A DNA stretch of 64,000 bases from Obscuribacter phosphatis_A. GTDB taxonomy: Bacteria > Cyanobacteriota > Vampirovibrionia > Obscuribacterales > Obscuribacteraceae. The DNA lies in the NCBI GenBank assembly GCA_017303615.1, contig JAFLCK010000016.1:1-64000 (forward strand), read 5' to 3'. The notes below the pieces were generated by a model that searched no databases, was not told where the DNA came from, and was given only the letters and a program-made list of their open reading frames with translations. Positions 1-9,503 of this stretch are shown piece after piece. Within the stretch, counting starts at the first letter, position 1. Every line of letters starts with the position of its first letter. Both the position numbers and the translations under genes were made by a program.

Positions 1-28
1 AATATATGTCTAAATCTATGTCTGAACT

Positions 29-2557
29 TTATCGCCTGACTGCATAACCGATTAGACCGTGGCTGGTTAGTCTGGCGGCGGCATGCCAGACCATGGCGGT
101 CGGGGCATAAGACAGGGCCCCGAAAATAGCTTCCAAGCCAAATCTTCCATCGGCCATTCGCATTATTTCCTTGAGCAGATGCTGTTCTCTTTGCCCTGGC
201 TCTTCGTGCCTGAAGAGCTCTTGCCAGGCTGCGTCGGAATATTGAGCGATGATGGGAGTTCTCAGATCTTTGATGATTTGTCTGGCTGCAGTCAGATTGT
301 CTGTGGCTAGGGCTGAATCCATAAGACAGTTCATGATTGAGGGCATGGGCATTCTTTTGATCTGGAGAGCTTCTTTGTCGAGGCTCGGCTTTTCAGAAAA
401 AACGAAAGTACCGGTTTCGAAGGTCGATACAAATTCCATGAGAGCATCCATGCCTTGCATCTTGCCTAGTTCGGCCCCTATGGCTTTACCGTCTTCGACC
501 AGTAGGGTGAATTGACGATTGGTGACCGGGTCTTCGACCGTGAGCACGCCGGTGCGTCCGCCGCTGGCCATCGACTGAATCACTTCGGCACCGTCCATGA
601 CACCAAGCTCGCCCTTGACGGCTGTATACTTGCGTAAGGGCTTGAAATTGTCCGGTACGTTGCGGGCTTTGGCCAGAGATAAAGTCACCCTGTAGCCATT
701 TGGTGGAATGGGATTATTCTCGGGCTTGGCTAGATTTTCAGCCAGTACCATGGCTAGCTTGGCTCTGGCCAGCACATCGTCGCCTTTCATAGCATCAAAA
801 GGAAACACAGCCAGACCAAGGCTGATCACTAGATTGTGTACCACTGTTCTTTCGGCGCGCAAGCCGGTCTCTAGGAGGCGACCGAGTTCTAGGCAGCACT
901 GCTCATAAAAGGTCTCGTTTTCACCTCTGATGATTATGGCAAACTCAAGTGGCTGGGCTCTCGCTAAATCTAGTTTGCTCAGATCGCCAAGCTTGGCGAG
1001 GTGCTTCGTTTCTTTCAGGTGCTTCATGGCTTTCGCCACCGAAAGGGCGTAATTGTCTAGATTGTTGTCGCAACTGCCGCTTTCAGAGTTGAGACTAAAA
1101 TAGACTATGGCATAGGTCTGCCCGCTGGTAATACCCATAGAATTATTCAGATCTGAGACCGACTCTTGTAAGTAGGCTTTGTTGCGCAATTCGGTGAGCG
1201 GGTCGCTCCAGATTTGCTCTTCTTTTTCTTCGCGCTGCAAAAGACTGTTATAGAGACCGGCGGTTTGGTCCAGCAGTCTTTCCAACCCTCTTATCTGGTC
1301 GGGACCAAGAGCTTCTTTTGTCAACACCAAAAGAAAGCCGAGATAGCGTCTGCGGTGTCTAATCGGGGCCATGACTATATGTTGGGCGTTCAATCTGACC
1401 ATAACAGAGTCAAGACCGGTACGCTTCATCGACATCGGACCAAGATTTATGGCTTTACCGGCGGTGCGCGCTTGTTCAAAGAGGGGCTGTAGATTGAGCG
1501 CCGCCAGCTCCAAAAGTTGTCCTTCTTTTAGACCGGCAGACTTGACGATGCTTTCGGTGGTGGCTTTACCAGCCAGCACTTCGCCCTTCATAAAGACCAC
1601 CCCGGTAACCAGACCCGGGAATCTTTCAATTACTCCTTCGGTGATATTTTCTCCAAAGGCTTCTTCTGATTGTTTTAGGGCTTTGAGGGCGTGTACGGTA
1701 GCTTTGTGACCGGTTGATTTGACTTTCGGCAGGCTTTGATTGCTTACTTCTTGCAGTTCCTTCTCAGAAGGTTTGAGCCAGGGACCGGCTTCGCCTCCTT
1801 GTTTCTGTAAGGCTTCCCTAGCTTCTTTCTCTTTCTCGCTCAGCGCCGCTATAAAGTCATGCAGGGCTCCTTTGAGATTCCATAATTCGCTGGAAGCCAT
1901 TGGGGAGAGTTGGATTTTATCGAATGCTACTGTGCTTGGTGCGGGCGATTCGGCTAGATTTTTGATTTCTCTAGAAAACTTCGCCAGAGGTTCTAGGAAA
2001 ATGCGGGCCAGGACAAGGAAGTTAAGGACCGCCGAGATGAGAAAGATAGCGATCATAGAGCCGCCGCGGAAAGGCATATTCCAGAAGAAGAGCAAGTCTT
2101 CCGGTGCTGAAAGGGGCAGACCCGGAAAGGTGGCGTCTATGCCCACATGAATGAGATAACCAGACTGCAAGCTGCTTACCGCTTCATAGTAGTTGGTTTC
2201 TCTAAGCTTGATATAACCGCTGCGCATCGGATAATCGCTTAGATAGGGGGCAAACCGAGCCGACTCAGCCGATGGTTTGGCGCTGCCGTCTGTGATATAG
2301 AGCCAGGAGAGATTGTAACGTTCCAAGAGTCTGGTGATTTCCAGGGAATTTAAATCGTGCTCACGCCCCGATCTGTTGATGAACTGCTTGACGCCGATGG
2401 CAGCGGTTTCTGCTTGCAGTGGTACCACCGCCGGTGTGACGAGGGCGACCACGGCAACCGCCAAAGGAAAGGAAAGCAAGACTGAAATGCTGTAGACAAA
2501 GATCGTCGATCTCATCCATCTTGTCAGTTTGGCATTTAGCGGCTCTTTCATAGTCAT
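29..2557 (-). CDS. Membrane regulator with degenerate GGDEF and C-terminal DUF4388 domain
   Basis: The N-terminus has a transmembrane segment, an extracytoplasmic stretch of about 100 residues and a second transmembrane segment, followed by a coiled-coil linker, a GAF-like region and a GGDEF-type domain. The GGDEF domain opens with the conserved DPLTELRN, but the active-site GGDEF is replaced by QPLEF (about residues 535-539), so diguanylate cyclase activity is unlikely. The C-terminus has a DUF4388 (PatA-like) domain around GELGVMDGAEVIQSM. Probable role: a membrane signal receiver that binds rather than makes c-di-GMP, or works through protein contacts; this is inference. An in-frame TTG at 2569 would add four residues; the ATG at 2557 is preferred, but its ribosome site is weak. 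It lies downstream of the DUF2142 gene on the same strand. Confidence 0.8.
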   Translation of the reverse strand: MTMKEPLNAKLTRWMRSTIFVYSISVLLSFPLAVAVVALVTPAVVPLQAETAAIGVKQFINRSGREHDLNSLEITRLLERYNLSWLYITDGSAKPSAESARFAPYLSDYPMRSGYIKLRETNYYEAVSSLQSGYLIHVGIDATFPGLPLSAPEDLLFFWNMPFRGGSMIAIFLISAVLNFLVLARIFLEPLAKFSREIKNLAESPAPSTVAFDKIQLSPMASSELWNLKGALHDFIAALSEKEKEAREALQKQGGEAGPWLKPSEKELQEVSNQSLPKVKSTGHKATVHALKALKQSEEAFGENITEGVIERFPGLVTGVVFMKGEVLAGKATTESIVKSAGLKEGQLLELAALNLQPLFEQARTAGKAINLGPMSMKRTGLDSVMVRLNAQHIVMAPIRHRRRYLGFLLVLTKEALGPDQIRGLERLLDQTAGLYNSLLQREEKEEQIWSDPLTELRNKAYLQESVSDLNNSMGITSGQTYAIVYFSLNSESGSCDNNLDNYALSVAKAMKHLKETKHLAKLGDLSKLDLARAQPLEFAIIIRGENETFYEQCCLELGRLLETGLRAERTVVHNLVISLGLAVFPFDAMKGDDVLARAKLAMVLAENLAKPENNPIPPNGYRVTLSLAKARNVPDNFKPLRKYTAVKGELGVMDGAEVIQSMASGGRTGVLTVEDPVTNRQFTLLVEDGKAIGAELGKMQGMDALMEFVSTFETGTFVFSEKPSLDKEALQIKRMPMPSIMNCLMDSALATDNLTAARQIIKDLRTPIIAQYSDAAWQELFRHEEPGQREQHLLKEIMRMADGRFGLEAIFGALSYAPTAMVWHAAARLTSHGLIGYAVRR

Positions 2558-2572
2558 CTGCTTTTTCAATGG

Positions 2573-2604
2573 TTCAATAGCTCAATAGCTCAATAGGTCC
2601 GACC
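2573..2604. repeat. 8-bp tandem repeat across a stop codon
   Basis: Three exact copies of CTCAATAG and a fourth with one mismatch lie head to tail. They include the stop codon of the DUF2142 gene (leftward, ending at 2590) and fill the gap to the next gene. Confidence 0.85.
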
Positions 2605-3936
2605 GGCAGTCAAACCGTAGCGCGAAAGCAGATAGAAAAAGCATCCTATTGCACAGGCGGTATTGAAAATAATTAGAGAGGGGAGGAATAGTTTCTTCCA
2701 TAGGCCTAAGGTGTTACCCGTGATACCAGCGATGTTTTGGTCAATAAGGCTCGGCAAACCGTTAACCATAATGCAAATAATAGGGATTTCGGATGGAAAA
2801 AGATAGCGCCCCTGTCCTCCGCCGAGATTGGTGGAGGAAGCATATACCATGGCTAGTAAGTTGGCTATAAGAGTAGCTGAAAGTACGGCCCAAATTTGTT
2901 TGAGCCTGTCCGGCAACGGTTTCTTCCACTGTCTGAAGGCAAGGCTTAGGCTGCCTGTAAGGCCAAGCAGCATGTAAGAGAAATAAGTCCAGTAGACCCA
3001 GCGCCACATATAAATGTCCATGTAGCCGAAGAGTCCCCAAAAGGAAAAGAGTATGGAGCGCCACCAGCGGTGCTCTTTCACCACTTGCCAAAAACTCATA
3101 TGAAAATTGAGATCGCGGTGATAGGTCACCGCCCAGGTATGGAACATGGTGCGAGTGCCCAGGGCATCACCGGGGTAGAGGCTCAAATTGCGCAGAAACC
3201 AAGGTAGACAAAGGGCGGTGCTGCCGCCCAGCAGAGCTAAATGGGCGAGCGCTTTGCCGATTGGGATTTTGAAACTGAAAAAGGCTAGCAAAAAAGCTAG
3301 AGCCACAGCCGGAAAGAGAGCGTAGGCCGAATATTTGGTCAGGGCTAAGAAAGCCAGGCAGAGACCAAGGGCCAGGGTGATTTTGTACTTCGGTCCATTT
3401 TTCAGGGTGCAGACCAAAAGGGCCAGCACTATGCCCGAAAGAGTGATGGCGGTGCTGTCGTTATTGATATAGGCATGCACCAAAATAAGCTGCGGATGAA
3501 AGACAACCAGCCATGGTACTGCTTCTGCCTTGATCTTTTCTCTGCTAAAGACCACTCTACCGATATAACGGGCTGCAAAAACCAGAGGCAGACCGATAAG
3601 CAAACTGCCAAACCGTCCGGTGCGCGAGGGATCATTTAGATTGAAAGGGAAAGAAAGCAGTTTGGCGGCTGCCACATGGGGCAGATAGCCTAGCTGGGGA
3701 AGAGAGCCGTAGACTGCCGAGGGTCCACCCTTTGCCACTTCTGCTGCGTCAGGCAGATGCATGTTTTCCAACATAAATTTGAAGACCCAGAAATGGGAGA
3801 ATTCATCGGGCGCCCCTTGCATCGGCACCATAAAAATCCAGGGCAGTCTGGTGATGAAATAGGCGACAATAAGCGCTGCTACCGGCAGATTTGCCTTCAG
3901 AGTCAGAGTAAGACTTTTTTTCTTAGAGGTTTCCAT
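2590..3936 (-). CDS. DUF2142 polytopic membrane protein (GT-C glycosyltransferase-like)
   Basis: A 448-aa protein with about ten hydrophobic segments. The first extracytoplasmic loop carries QGAPDEFSHFW, matching the acidic/aromatic signature of DUF2142, a family related to membrane glycosyltransferases of the GT-C fold that use lipid-linked sugars. Probable role is transfer of a sugar to an envelope polymer or lipid; substrate and acceptor cannot be read from the sequence. The ATG at 3936 lies six bases after the stop of the uridine-kinase-like gene, so the two are probably co-transcribed. The 3' end is formed by the 8-bp tandem repeat noted separately. Confidence 0.75.
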   Translation of the reverse strand: METSKKKSLTLTLKANLPVAALIVAYFITRLPWIFMVPMQGAPDEFSHFWVFKFMLENMHLPDAAEVAKGGPSAVYGSLPQLGYLPHVAAAKLLSFPFNLNDPSRTGRFGSLLIGLPLVFAARYIGRVVFSREKIKAEAVPWLVVFHPQLILVHAYINNDSTAITLSGIVLALLVCTLKNGPKYKITLALGLCLAFLALTKYSAYALFPAVALAFLLAFFSFKIPIGKALAHLALLGGSTALCLPWFLRNLSLYPGDALGTRTMFHTWAVTYHRDLNFHMSFWQVVKEHRWWRSILFSFWGLFGYMDIYMWRWVYWTYFSYMLLGLTGSLSLAFRQWKKPLPDRLKQIWAVLSATLIANLLAMVYASSTNLGGGQGRYLFPSEIPIICIMVNGLPSLIDQNIAGITGNTLGLWKKLFLPSLIIFNTACAIGCFFYLLSRYGLTAGRTY

Positions 3937-3942
3937 AGATTT

Positions 3943-4545
3943 TTAGAGAGAGAAACTGCCGTGCATTTCTTCTCCCATCAAGACTAGATCGGCTAGTTCG
4001 CGCATTGGCTCGACATAGCGGCTATATGATTCTTCCACCTGCAGGCTGTGTCTGATTGTATCGAGGGTGGAGCGCCCTCTCTCGACGTCGCGTCTGAGAC
4101 GGCGGGCCATGCGCTGGTCTATCGGGGTATCGATGAAAATTTTCAGTGTGGCCAGCTCTCTTAAGGGTGAATGAAAGGCAAATATTCCTTCTACTACAAC
4201 AATTGAACGATCCGGCGGTGGTACTATGCGCTCGCCCACTCTTTTGCAAGAACGCATGTCATAAACCGGTATGTTCACTGCCGCACCCTTAGAGAGCGCC
4301 AGACAGGCTCTGGCGCATTCTTCCAGGTCGACAGTGGAGGGATGGTCGAAATCTATGCTGCCGTCTTCTTTGGGCACTAAATCGGAAAGGTCTTTGTAGA
4401 AATGGTCGGTGGAAAGAATCGAGGCGCCGATGAATTTTTTAGCCAGGGTAGACTTTCCCGAGCCTGAGCCGCCGCATATGGCGATAATTTGACTGATTCG
4501 TTTGCCGGCAGCCATGGTTGAGCTTACGACCTCTGCAGTTACCAT
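3943..4545 (-). CDS. Uridine kinase-like P-loop kinase
   Basis: A 200-aa protein with Walker A GGSGSGKS near residues 25-32, the STDHFYKD segment typical of uridine kinase/phosphoribulokinase-type enzymes, and VVVEGIFAF as the Walker B-like strand. The RRLRRDVERGRS segment resembles the lid region. The family phosphorylates uridine/cytidine or related small molecules in the cytoplasm. The length fits Udk, but true Udk cannot be told from related kinases by eye. It is divergent from the hybrid kinase at 4597 across a 51-bp gap, which must hold both promoters. An alternative start is ATG 4515. Confidence 0.8.
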   Translation of the reverse strand: MVTAEVVSSTMAAGKRISQIIAICGGSGSGKSTLAKKFIGASILSTDHFYKDLSDLVPKEDGSIDFDHPSTVDLEECARACLALSKGAAVNIPVYDMRSCKRVGERIVPPPDRSIVVVEGIFAFHSPLRELATLKIFIDTPIDQRMARRLRRDVERGRSTLDTIRHSLQVEESYSRYVEPMRELADLVLMGEEMHGSFSL

Positions 4546-4596
4546 CTATACTTATGAAAGTGAGAGCATTGTACTCCTTTCAAATCAGGATTTTCC

Positions 4597-7500
4597 TTGA
4601 CCGAAAATTTAAGTGAAATGAAAGACCGGGGCGTGGGCGGCTATACCGAACATGTCGAACTGGTCTTTCAGGAACTGATTAATTCGGTTGAAGCCATTAT
4701 CTGGGAGGCTGATTTCAAGACCTCCCGCATAACTTATGTCTCGCAATATGTGCAAGACCTTCTTGGTTACCCTGCGGAACGTTGGTATAACGATCCCGGC
4801 CTATTTCCATCCATCGTGCATCCCGATGATTTGGATCTGATTTCAAGAGCTAAGGCTTCTGTGACTCCGCACAATTCCAGATACCACGTTTCTTACCGGG
4901 TCTTCAAGGCGAGCGGCGAGGTGGTGTATCTCTTGGACCGCGTCTCGGTGCAATTTCAGGGTGATGAGCCGGTTGTTTTGCGGGGCATTAGTACCGATGT
5001 CAGTGAAAGAGTAAGAGTCGAAGAAGCTCTGGCTTTGTCTGTTGAGGTTACCAGAGCCGCCTCTGAAATGGACAGTGCCTTGGCCATTGCTCAGAGTTGT
5101 TTGACACGTATTTACGACCTGCTCAAGCTTGATTATGGCAGGGTTTGGTTCGTCGACAAAGAGAAGTCCAGTCTCGAAAATGGTCTTAAGCCTGTTTCTC
5201 ATTTCAGCAGGTTGGCTGGTCAGGGTGCCGAAGAGCCCGATGCCCGTTCGGTCAATCTAGTCGACAGCGCCGCTCGTTCCGGAGCGGCGGTATTCGCAGA
5301 ACTAGATGGCCGCTTTAAATCCGGCTTTGCTTTTCCGGTCTGTATTTCAGGCGAACTCTTTTGTGTCTTCGAGTTTTGCAGTTGCTATCTCTTTTTGCCC
5401 AATCAATTTTTGCTTAAGGCATTGGAAGAAATCTCCGCCCATCTGGCTGTGGTTTTTGCCAAAAGAGCCGGTCAAGAACAGTTGCGTATTCAGAAAGAAC
5501 ACGAAGAAATTATTCTCGACTCTATGCCGGTTATGGTCTGGTTTAAAGATGCCCATGGTCGTATTTTGCGGGTCAATAAGTCGGGTGCCGCCATCAGAGG
5601 TATGGAACCCCACCAGATGGCGGGCAAAACCGATTGGGAGCTTTATCCGGATGAAGCCGATGAATATTATGCCGACGACCTGGAAGTGATTAGTTCTGGA
5701 CGTCCTAAATTAGGCATTGTCGAACAGCACCTGCGCGGGGACGGCACAAAAACTTGGGTGTCGACCGATAAGATTCCTTACCGAGATCATACCGGCGACG
5801 TGCGCGGCGTAATTGTTTTTGCCAGCGATATCTCAAAGCTAAAAGAAGCGGAAGAGGAATTGCTGGCCATTAGGCAAGACCTGGAAAGCAAGGTGGCTGA
5901 GCGCACCAAGGAACTGGAAGAAGCCAATATTTATTTCGCCCTAAGTCGCGACTTGCTTTGCATTGCCACCAAGGATGGTTACTTTCGCAGGCTTAATCCT
6001 TCTTGGCAGCAAAAGCTCGGCTATAGTTTGGAAGACCTGGTGGAACGACCTTTTCTTTCTTTGGTGCATCCAGACGATCGAGAAAGGAGTCGGGCTGCCT
6101 TGGGGCATCTGCAAGAGGGCGGCTATATTCGCAATTTCGAGAATCGTTATTTGCGTAAAGACGGTTCTGTATGCTGGTTTTTGTGGAGTGCCAGCGCCCC
6201 TGCCGATAGCGAGCTGATTTATGCGGTCGCCTATGACATAACAGATCGTAAAGAAGCAGAGCGGGAACTGCATGAGATCAGTGTCGCTCTCAAGAACGCT
6301 GTTGAAGGTATTGCCAAGATCGATGTCGAAGATTGCATGGTCAGCGTCAATGAAGCCTATGGCGCCTTGCATGATGTCGATTCCACCAGTTTGATTGGTC
6401 GTTGTATCACCGAATTCATAGCCCCTGACTGTCTTGAGAAATGGGCTAATTGCCGTGCTTCGATGTTGCAATCGGGAAAATCTGTGGTCGAGTTGACCGG
6501 CTTGAAAGAAGGTGGTGAAACCTTCCATCAGGAAGTTACTCTGGTCAGGGTCGATTCAGATAGCGGCCAGTTTTGCGGCTATTATGTCTTCAATAAAGAC
6601 ATCACTGCGCGAACCGATGCCGAGCTCTCCTTACGTCAGAGCGAAGCGCGCTTTCACCATTTGGCCAGTCATGTGCCGGGCGGCATCTATCAGTATGTCA
6701 GGCGTGAAGACGGCAGTTTCTACTTTCCCTATGTCAGTCCTGGTTGCGGTGCCATCATCGGCCGCGATCCAGCAGAGTTGATGAAGAACCCGGAACTGCT
6801 CTTTTCGATCTTGCATCCCGAAGATGTGCCACTACTCAACCAAGCCATAGTCGGCACTCTCTCTTCAAATCGCAGCGTCACCTTTGAAGGGCGCATTATT
6901 AATGGTCGTGAACTGCGTTGGGTACATTGCGAGTCTACGCCTGAGACTCTGGCAAACGGCGACATTATTTTCAATGGACTAATTACCGATATTACAGATA
7001 AGAAGCTCTCGGAAGAGAAGATTCGCAAACTAAACGAAGATCTCTCTGAGCGGGTGAACCGTTTGGCGGCAGTCAATAAAGAATTAGAGTCCCTGACTCG
7101 CAAACTTGAATTGGCTTATGACGCAGCTATGGAAGCTTCTAAAGTGAAGTCTGAGTTTGTCGCCAATATTTCGCACGAAATTCGCACACCAATTTCTGCC
7201 GTTATTGGTATGTCCGAGCTTTTGCTCGATTCCAGTCTCAGTGATGAACAGAGACAGTACGGCATAATGGTCCGTGATTCGGCGCAGTCGCTGCTCACCA
7301 TTATCAACGATATCCTTGATTTCTCTAAGATGGAAGCCGGCCATCTGGAACTAGAAGTGAATGAGATCAATTTGCTCAGTCTGGTGGAAGACAGTGTCGA
7401 ATTGCTGGCTCATGCCGCCAGGAAGAAAGGTCTTTCTCTGACAACTTTTGTCTCTCCCGACCTGCCTGGTTTGGTGCTGGGTGATGCCGTTAGAATCAGG

Positions 7501-9465
7501 CAGATCTTGCTTAACCTGACCAGTAATGCCGTCAAGTTTACAGCCAGCGGTAGAGTGCTCATCAGTGTTTCTAGTTCTCCCGAAAATCAAGACTTAATTC
7601 GTTTCACCGTATCTGATACCGGAATTGGTTTATCGGCAGCGACGCGCTATAAACTTTTCAATCCCTTCTTTCAGGCCGATGGTTCCACAACCCGAAACTA
7701 TGGCGGCACGGGCTTGGGTCTATCTATTTGCAAACTCTTGGTTGAACTGATGGGCGGCAGCATCGATTTTTACAGCGAAGAAGATAAAGGCACTAAGTTT
7801 TGGTTCGATTTGCCTTTGCCGATTTGTGCCGGTTCAGATTCAGTAGGCGAACTATTGGATTGCGCCGTCAAGGAGCGCGGCATTCTTTTGCAAGATAAAG
7901 CGCTTCAGTCGTCGAGCGTTCTATTGGCTGGATATTTCGCTGAAACACTTTTGAGTCTGAGCGACAATCTCAAAGTAATTGCGCCATCGCTTGAAACTGT
8001 CGAGTGTTTGCTGGATGATGCGGCCGGCATGGCGGAACAAGATATTGCCGGCGTCGAGACTTTGATTTTGGATGTTTCCTCTAGGCGCGATAATGCCGCC
8101 GCGTTCATTGCCAATACTGAGCGCGGTGCCCTAAAGGAGGTTGTCGGTGAAGCGATTTTGGAAGAGTTTTGTGCTTCGCTCGAGCAAAACTGCAGAGGGG
8201 TCTTCAGCAAGCTCAAGCAAGTCTTCCTTATGCTTCCGTTGGAGTTACAAGTAGAGATACAAGGTGCTGAGGTGCAAGGTGCCGGGCCGATTGAGAAAAG
8301 AATGAGGCAGGCGGTGCGCAATTGTCTCAGCTCTTCGGCAGAAGAGAAGCTGCCGACCTTTCATTTGCTTTCTAAGCCGACCAGGCTTTTTGACTTTTCT
8401 GAGTCTTTACTGACTGTTCTAAACAGACAGGGGGGTGGTGCAGCACCTGCGGGCGAGGGTAAAGTTTTCGATAGTGACTGTGGCTCTGATAGAGGTTCTA
8501 ACAGTCTGAAAGAGCAAGCCATTGCCGCAAGCCCATTTTCAAAGCCGGTTTTGGTTGGCTCTGCTCAAAATAACGCCCAAGAAAATAAGGCTCAAGTATT
8601 AGCGGCAAAAGAAGAATTAGTGCTTATCGCCGAAGATAATCCGGTCATGCAGGAGCTTGCCCTCAGGCAGCTTATGCGTCTTGGTTATCGCGCCGATCTG
8701 GTCAAAAATGGCAGACAGGCTGTAGAGGCGCTTTCACAAAGGCAATATGCCCTTGTTCTTATGGATTGTCAGATGCCCGAAATGGACGGCTACGAAGCCA
8801 CCCTTTTGATTCGTCGCCAAGAAAAAGGGGAACGGCATGTGCCGATTGTAGCTATGACTGCCTCGGCCATGAAAGGCGACAGGGAGAACTGTCTTGCTTC
8901 CGGTATGGACGACTATCTTTCTAAGCCGGTTTCACAAAACGATTTGATTAGAGTCTTGAACAAATGGGTGCATAAAACCGATGCTGAAAGTGAAGGATCT
9001 GGTTTGCTTAGCCCAAGTTCTGAGAGAGAAGCCAGCTTAGGACCTGGTCTAGCTCAATATAAAGGAGAGCCGCAGACTGCAGCAGAGCCGCAAGCTAAGC
9101 TTTTGTCTGTCGTTCCTCAATCTGTGTCGGATATGCCTTTGGACGTCAAAGAGCTATCTGTTCTTTACGGCGAAGAGGACATGCCTAGATTAGTGAAGAG
9201 TTTTTTAGAAGAGTGCGAGACTTTGCTCAGAGACTTGGGAGAAGCCATCGCCCGGGTCAATTCGGAAGAAATCAGCAGGCAGGCGCATCAGCTAAAGGGT
9301 CTGGCGGTTGTCATGACGGCCTTTGATCTTTCGCAAGCGGCTTTGGCGCTGGAGCGCTCTGCCGGCAAACACAGCGAAGAAATCTTGCCCCTCTTTCGCT
9401 GCTTGCAAGAAGAGTTTGTCAGGGTGAAAGACTATCTCTTTCAAGTTAGTGTCGAGGGCTTATAG
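4597..9465 (+). CDS. PAS/GAF hybrid histidine kinase with REC and HPt domains
   Basis: A 1622-aa soluble phosphorelay protein. In order: PAS (about 20-145), GAF-like region (150-300), four further PAS domains (about 310-820), coiled coil, HisKA with NISHEIRTP (His860), HATPase with the N box and DTGIGLS and GGTGLGLS loops, a degenerate receiver-like segment (about 1085-1270), a canonical receiver with LMDCQMPEMDG (Asp1390) and SKP, and an HPt domain with AHQLKG (His1564). The chain could therefore carry phosphate His-Asp-His and pass it to a separate regulator; none lies adjacent. No transmembrane segment is seen, so input is probably cytoplasmic. The start is TTG, supported by AGGA six bases upstream. 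Confidence 0.93.
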   Translation: MTENLSEMKDRGVGGYTEHVELVFQELINSVEAIIWEADFKTSRITYVSQYVQDLLGYPAERWYNDPGLFPSIVHPDDLDLISRAKASVTPHNSRYHVSYRVFKASGEVVYLLDRVSVQFQGDEPVVLRGISTDVSERVRVEEALALSVEVTRAASEMDSALAIAQSCLTRIYDLLKLDYGRVWFVDKEKSSLENGLKPVSHFSRLAGQGAEEPDARSVNLVDSAARSGAAVFAELDGRFKSGFAFPVCISGELFCVFEFCSCYLFLPNQFLLKALEEISAHLAVVFAKRAGQEQLRIQKEHEEIILDSMPVMVWFKDAHGRILRVNKSGAAIRGMEPHQMAGKTDWELYPDEADEYYADDLEVISSGRPKLGIVEQHLRGDGTKTWVSTDKIPYRDHTGDVRGVIVFASDISKLKEAEEELLAIRQDLESKVAERTKELEEANIYFALSRDLLCIATKDGYFRRLNPSWQQKLGYSLEDLVERPFLSLVHPDDRERSRAALGHLQEGGYIRNFENRYLRKDGSVCWFLWSASAPADSELIYAVAYDITDRKEAERELHEISVALKNAVEGIAKIDVEDCMVSVNEAYGALHDVDSTSLIGRCITEFIAPDCLEKWANCRASMLQSGKSVVELTGLKEGGETFHQEVTLVRVDSDSGQFCGYYVFNKDITARTDAELSLRQSEARFHHLASHVPGGIYQYVRREDGSFYFPYVSPGCGAIIGRDPAELMKNPELLFSILHPEDVPLLNQAIVGTLSSNRSVTFEGRIINGRELRWVHCESTPETLANGDIIFNGLITDITDKKLSEEKIRKLNEDLSERVNRLAAVNKELESLTRKLELAYDAAMEASKVKSEFVANISHEIRTPISAVIGMSELLLDSSLSDEQRQYGIMVRDSAQSLLTIINDILDFSKMEAGHLELEVNEINLLSLVEDSVELLAHAARKKGLSLTTFVSPDLPGLVLGDAVRIRQILLNLTSNAVKFTASGRVLISVSSSPENQDLIRFTVSDTGIGLSAATRYKLFNPFFQADGSTTRNYGGTGLGLSICKLLVELMGGSIDFYSEEDKGTKFWFDLPLPICAGSDSVGELLDCAVKERGILLQDKALQSSSVLLAGYFAETLLSLSDNLKVIAPSLETVECLLDDAAGMAEQDIAGVETLILDVSSRRDNAAAFIANTERGALKEVVGEAILEEFCASLEQNCRGVFSKLKQVFLMLPLELQVEIQGAEVQGAGPIEKRMRQAVRNCLSSSAEEKLPTFHLLSKPTRLFDFSESLLTVLNRQGGGAAPAGEGKVFDSDCGSDRGSNSLKEQAIAASPFSKPVLVGSAQNNAQENKAQVLAAKEELVLIAEDNPVMQELALRQLMRLGYRADLVKNGRQAVEALSQRQYALVLMDCQMPEMDGYEATLLIRRQEKGERHVPIVAMTASAMKGDRENCLASGMDDYLSKPVSQNDLIRVLNKWVHKTDAESEGSGLLSPSSEREASLGPGLAQYKGEPQTAAEPQAKLLSVVPQSVSDMPLDVKELSVLYGEEDMPRLVKSFLEECETLLRDLGEAIARVNSEEISRQAHQLKGLAVVMTAFDLSQAALALERSAGKHSEEILPLFRCLQEEFVRVKDYLFQVSVEGL

Positions 9466-9503
9466 CTTATAATCGAGTCTGTCGAATTTTCTGGAAAGTC
9501 CCT

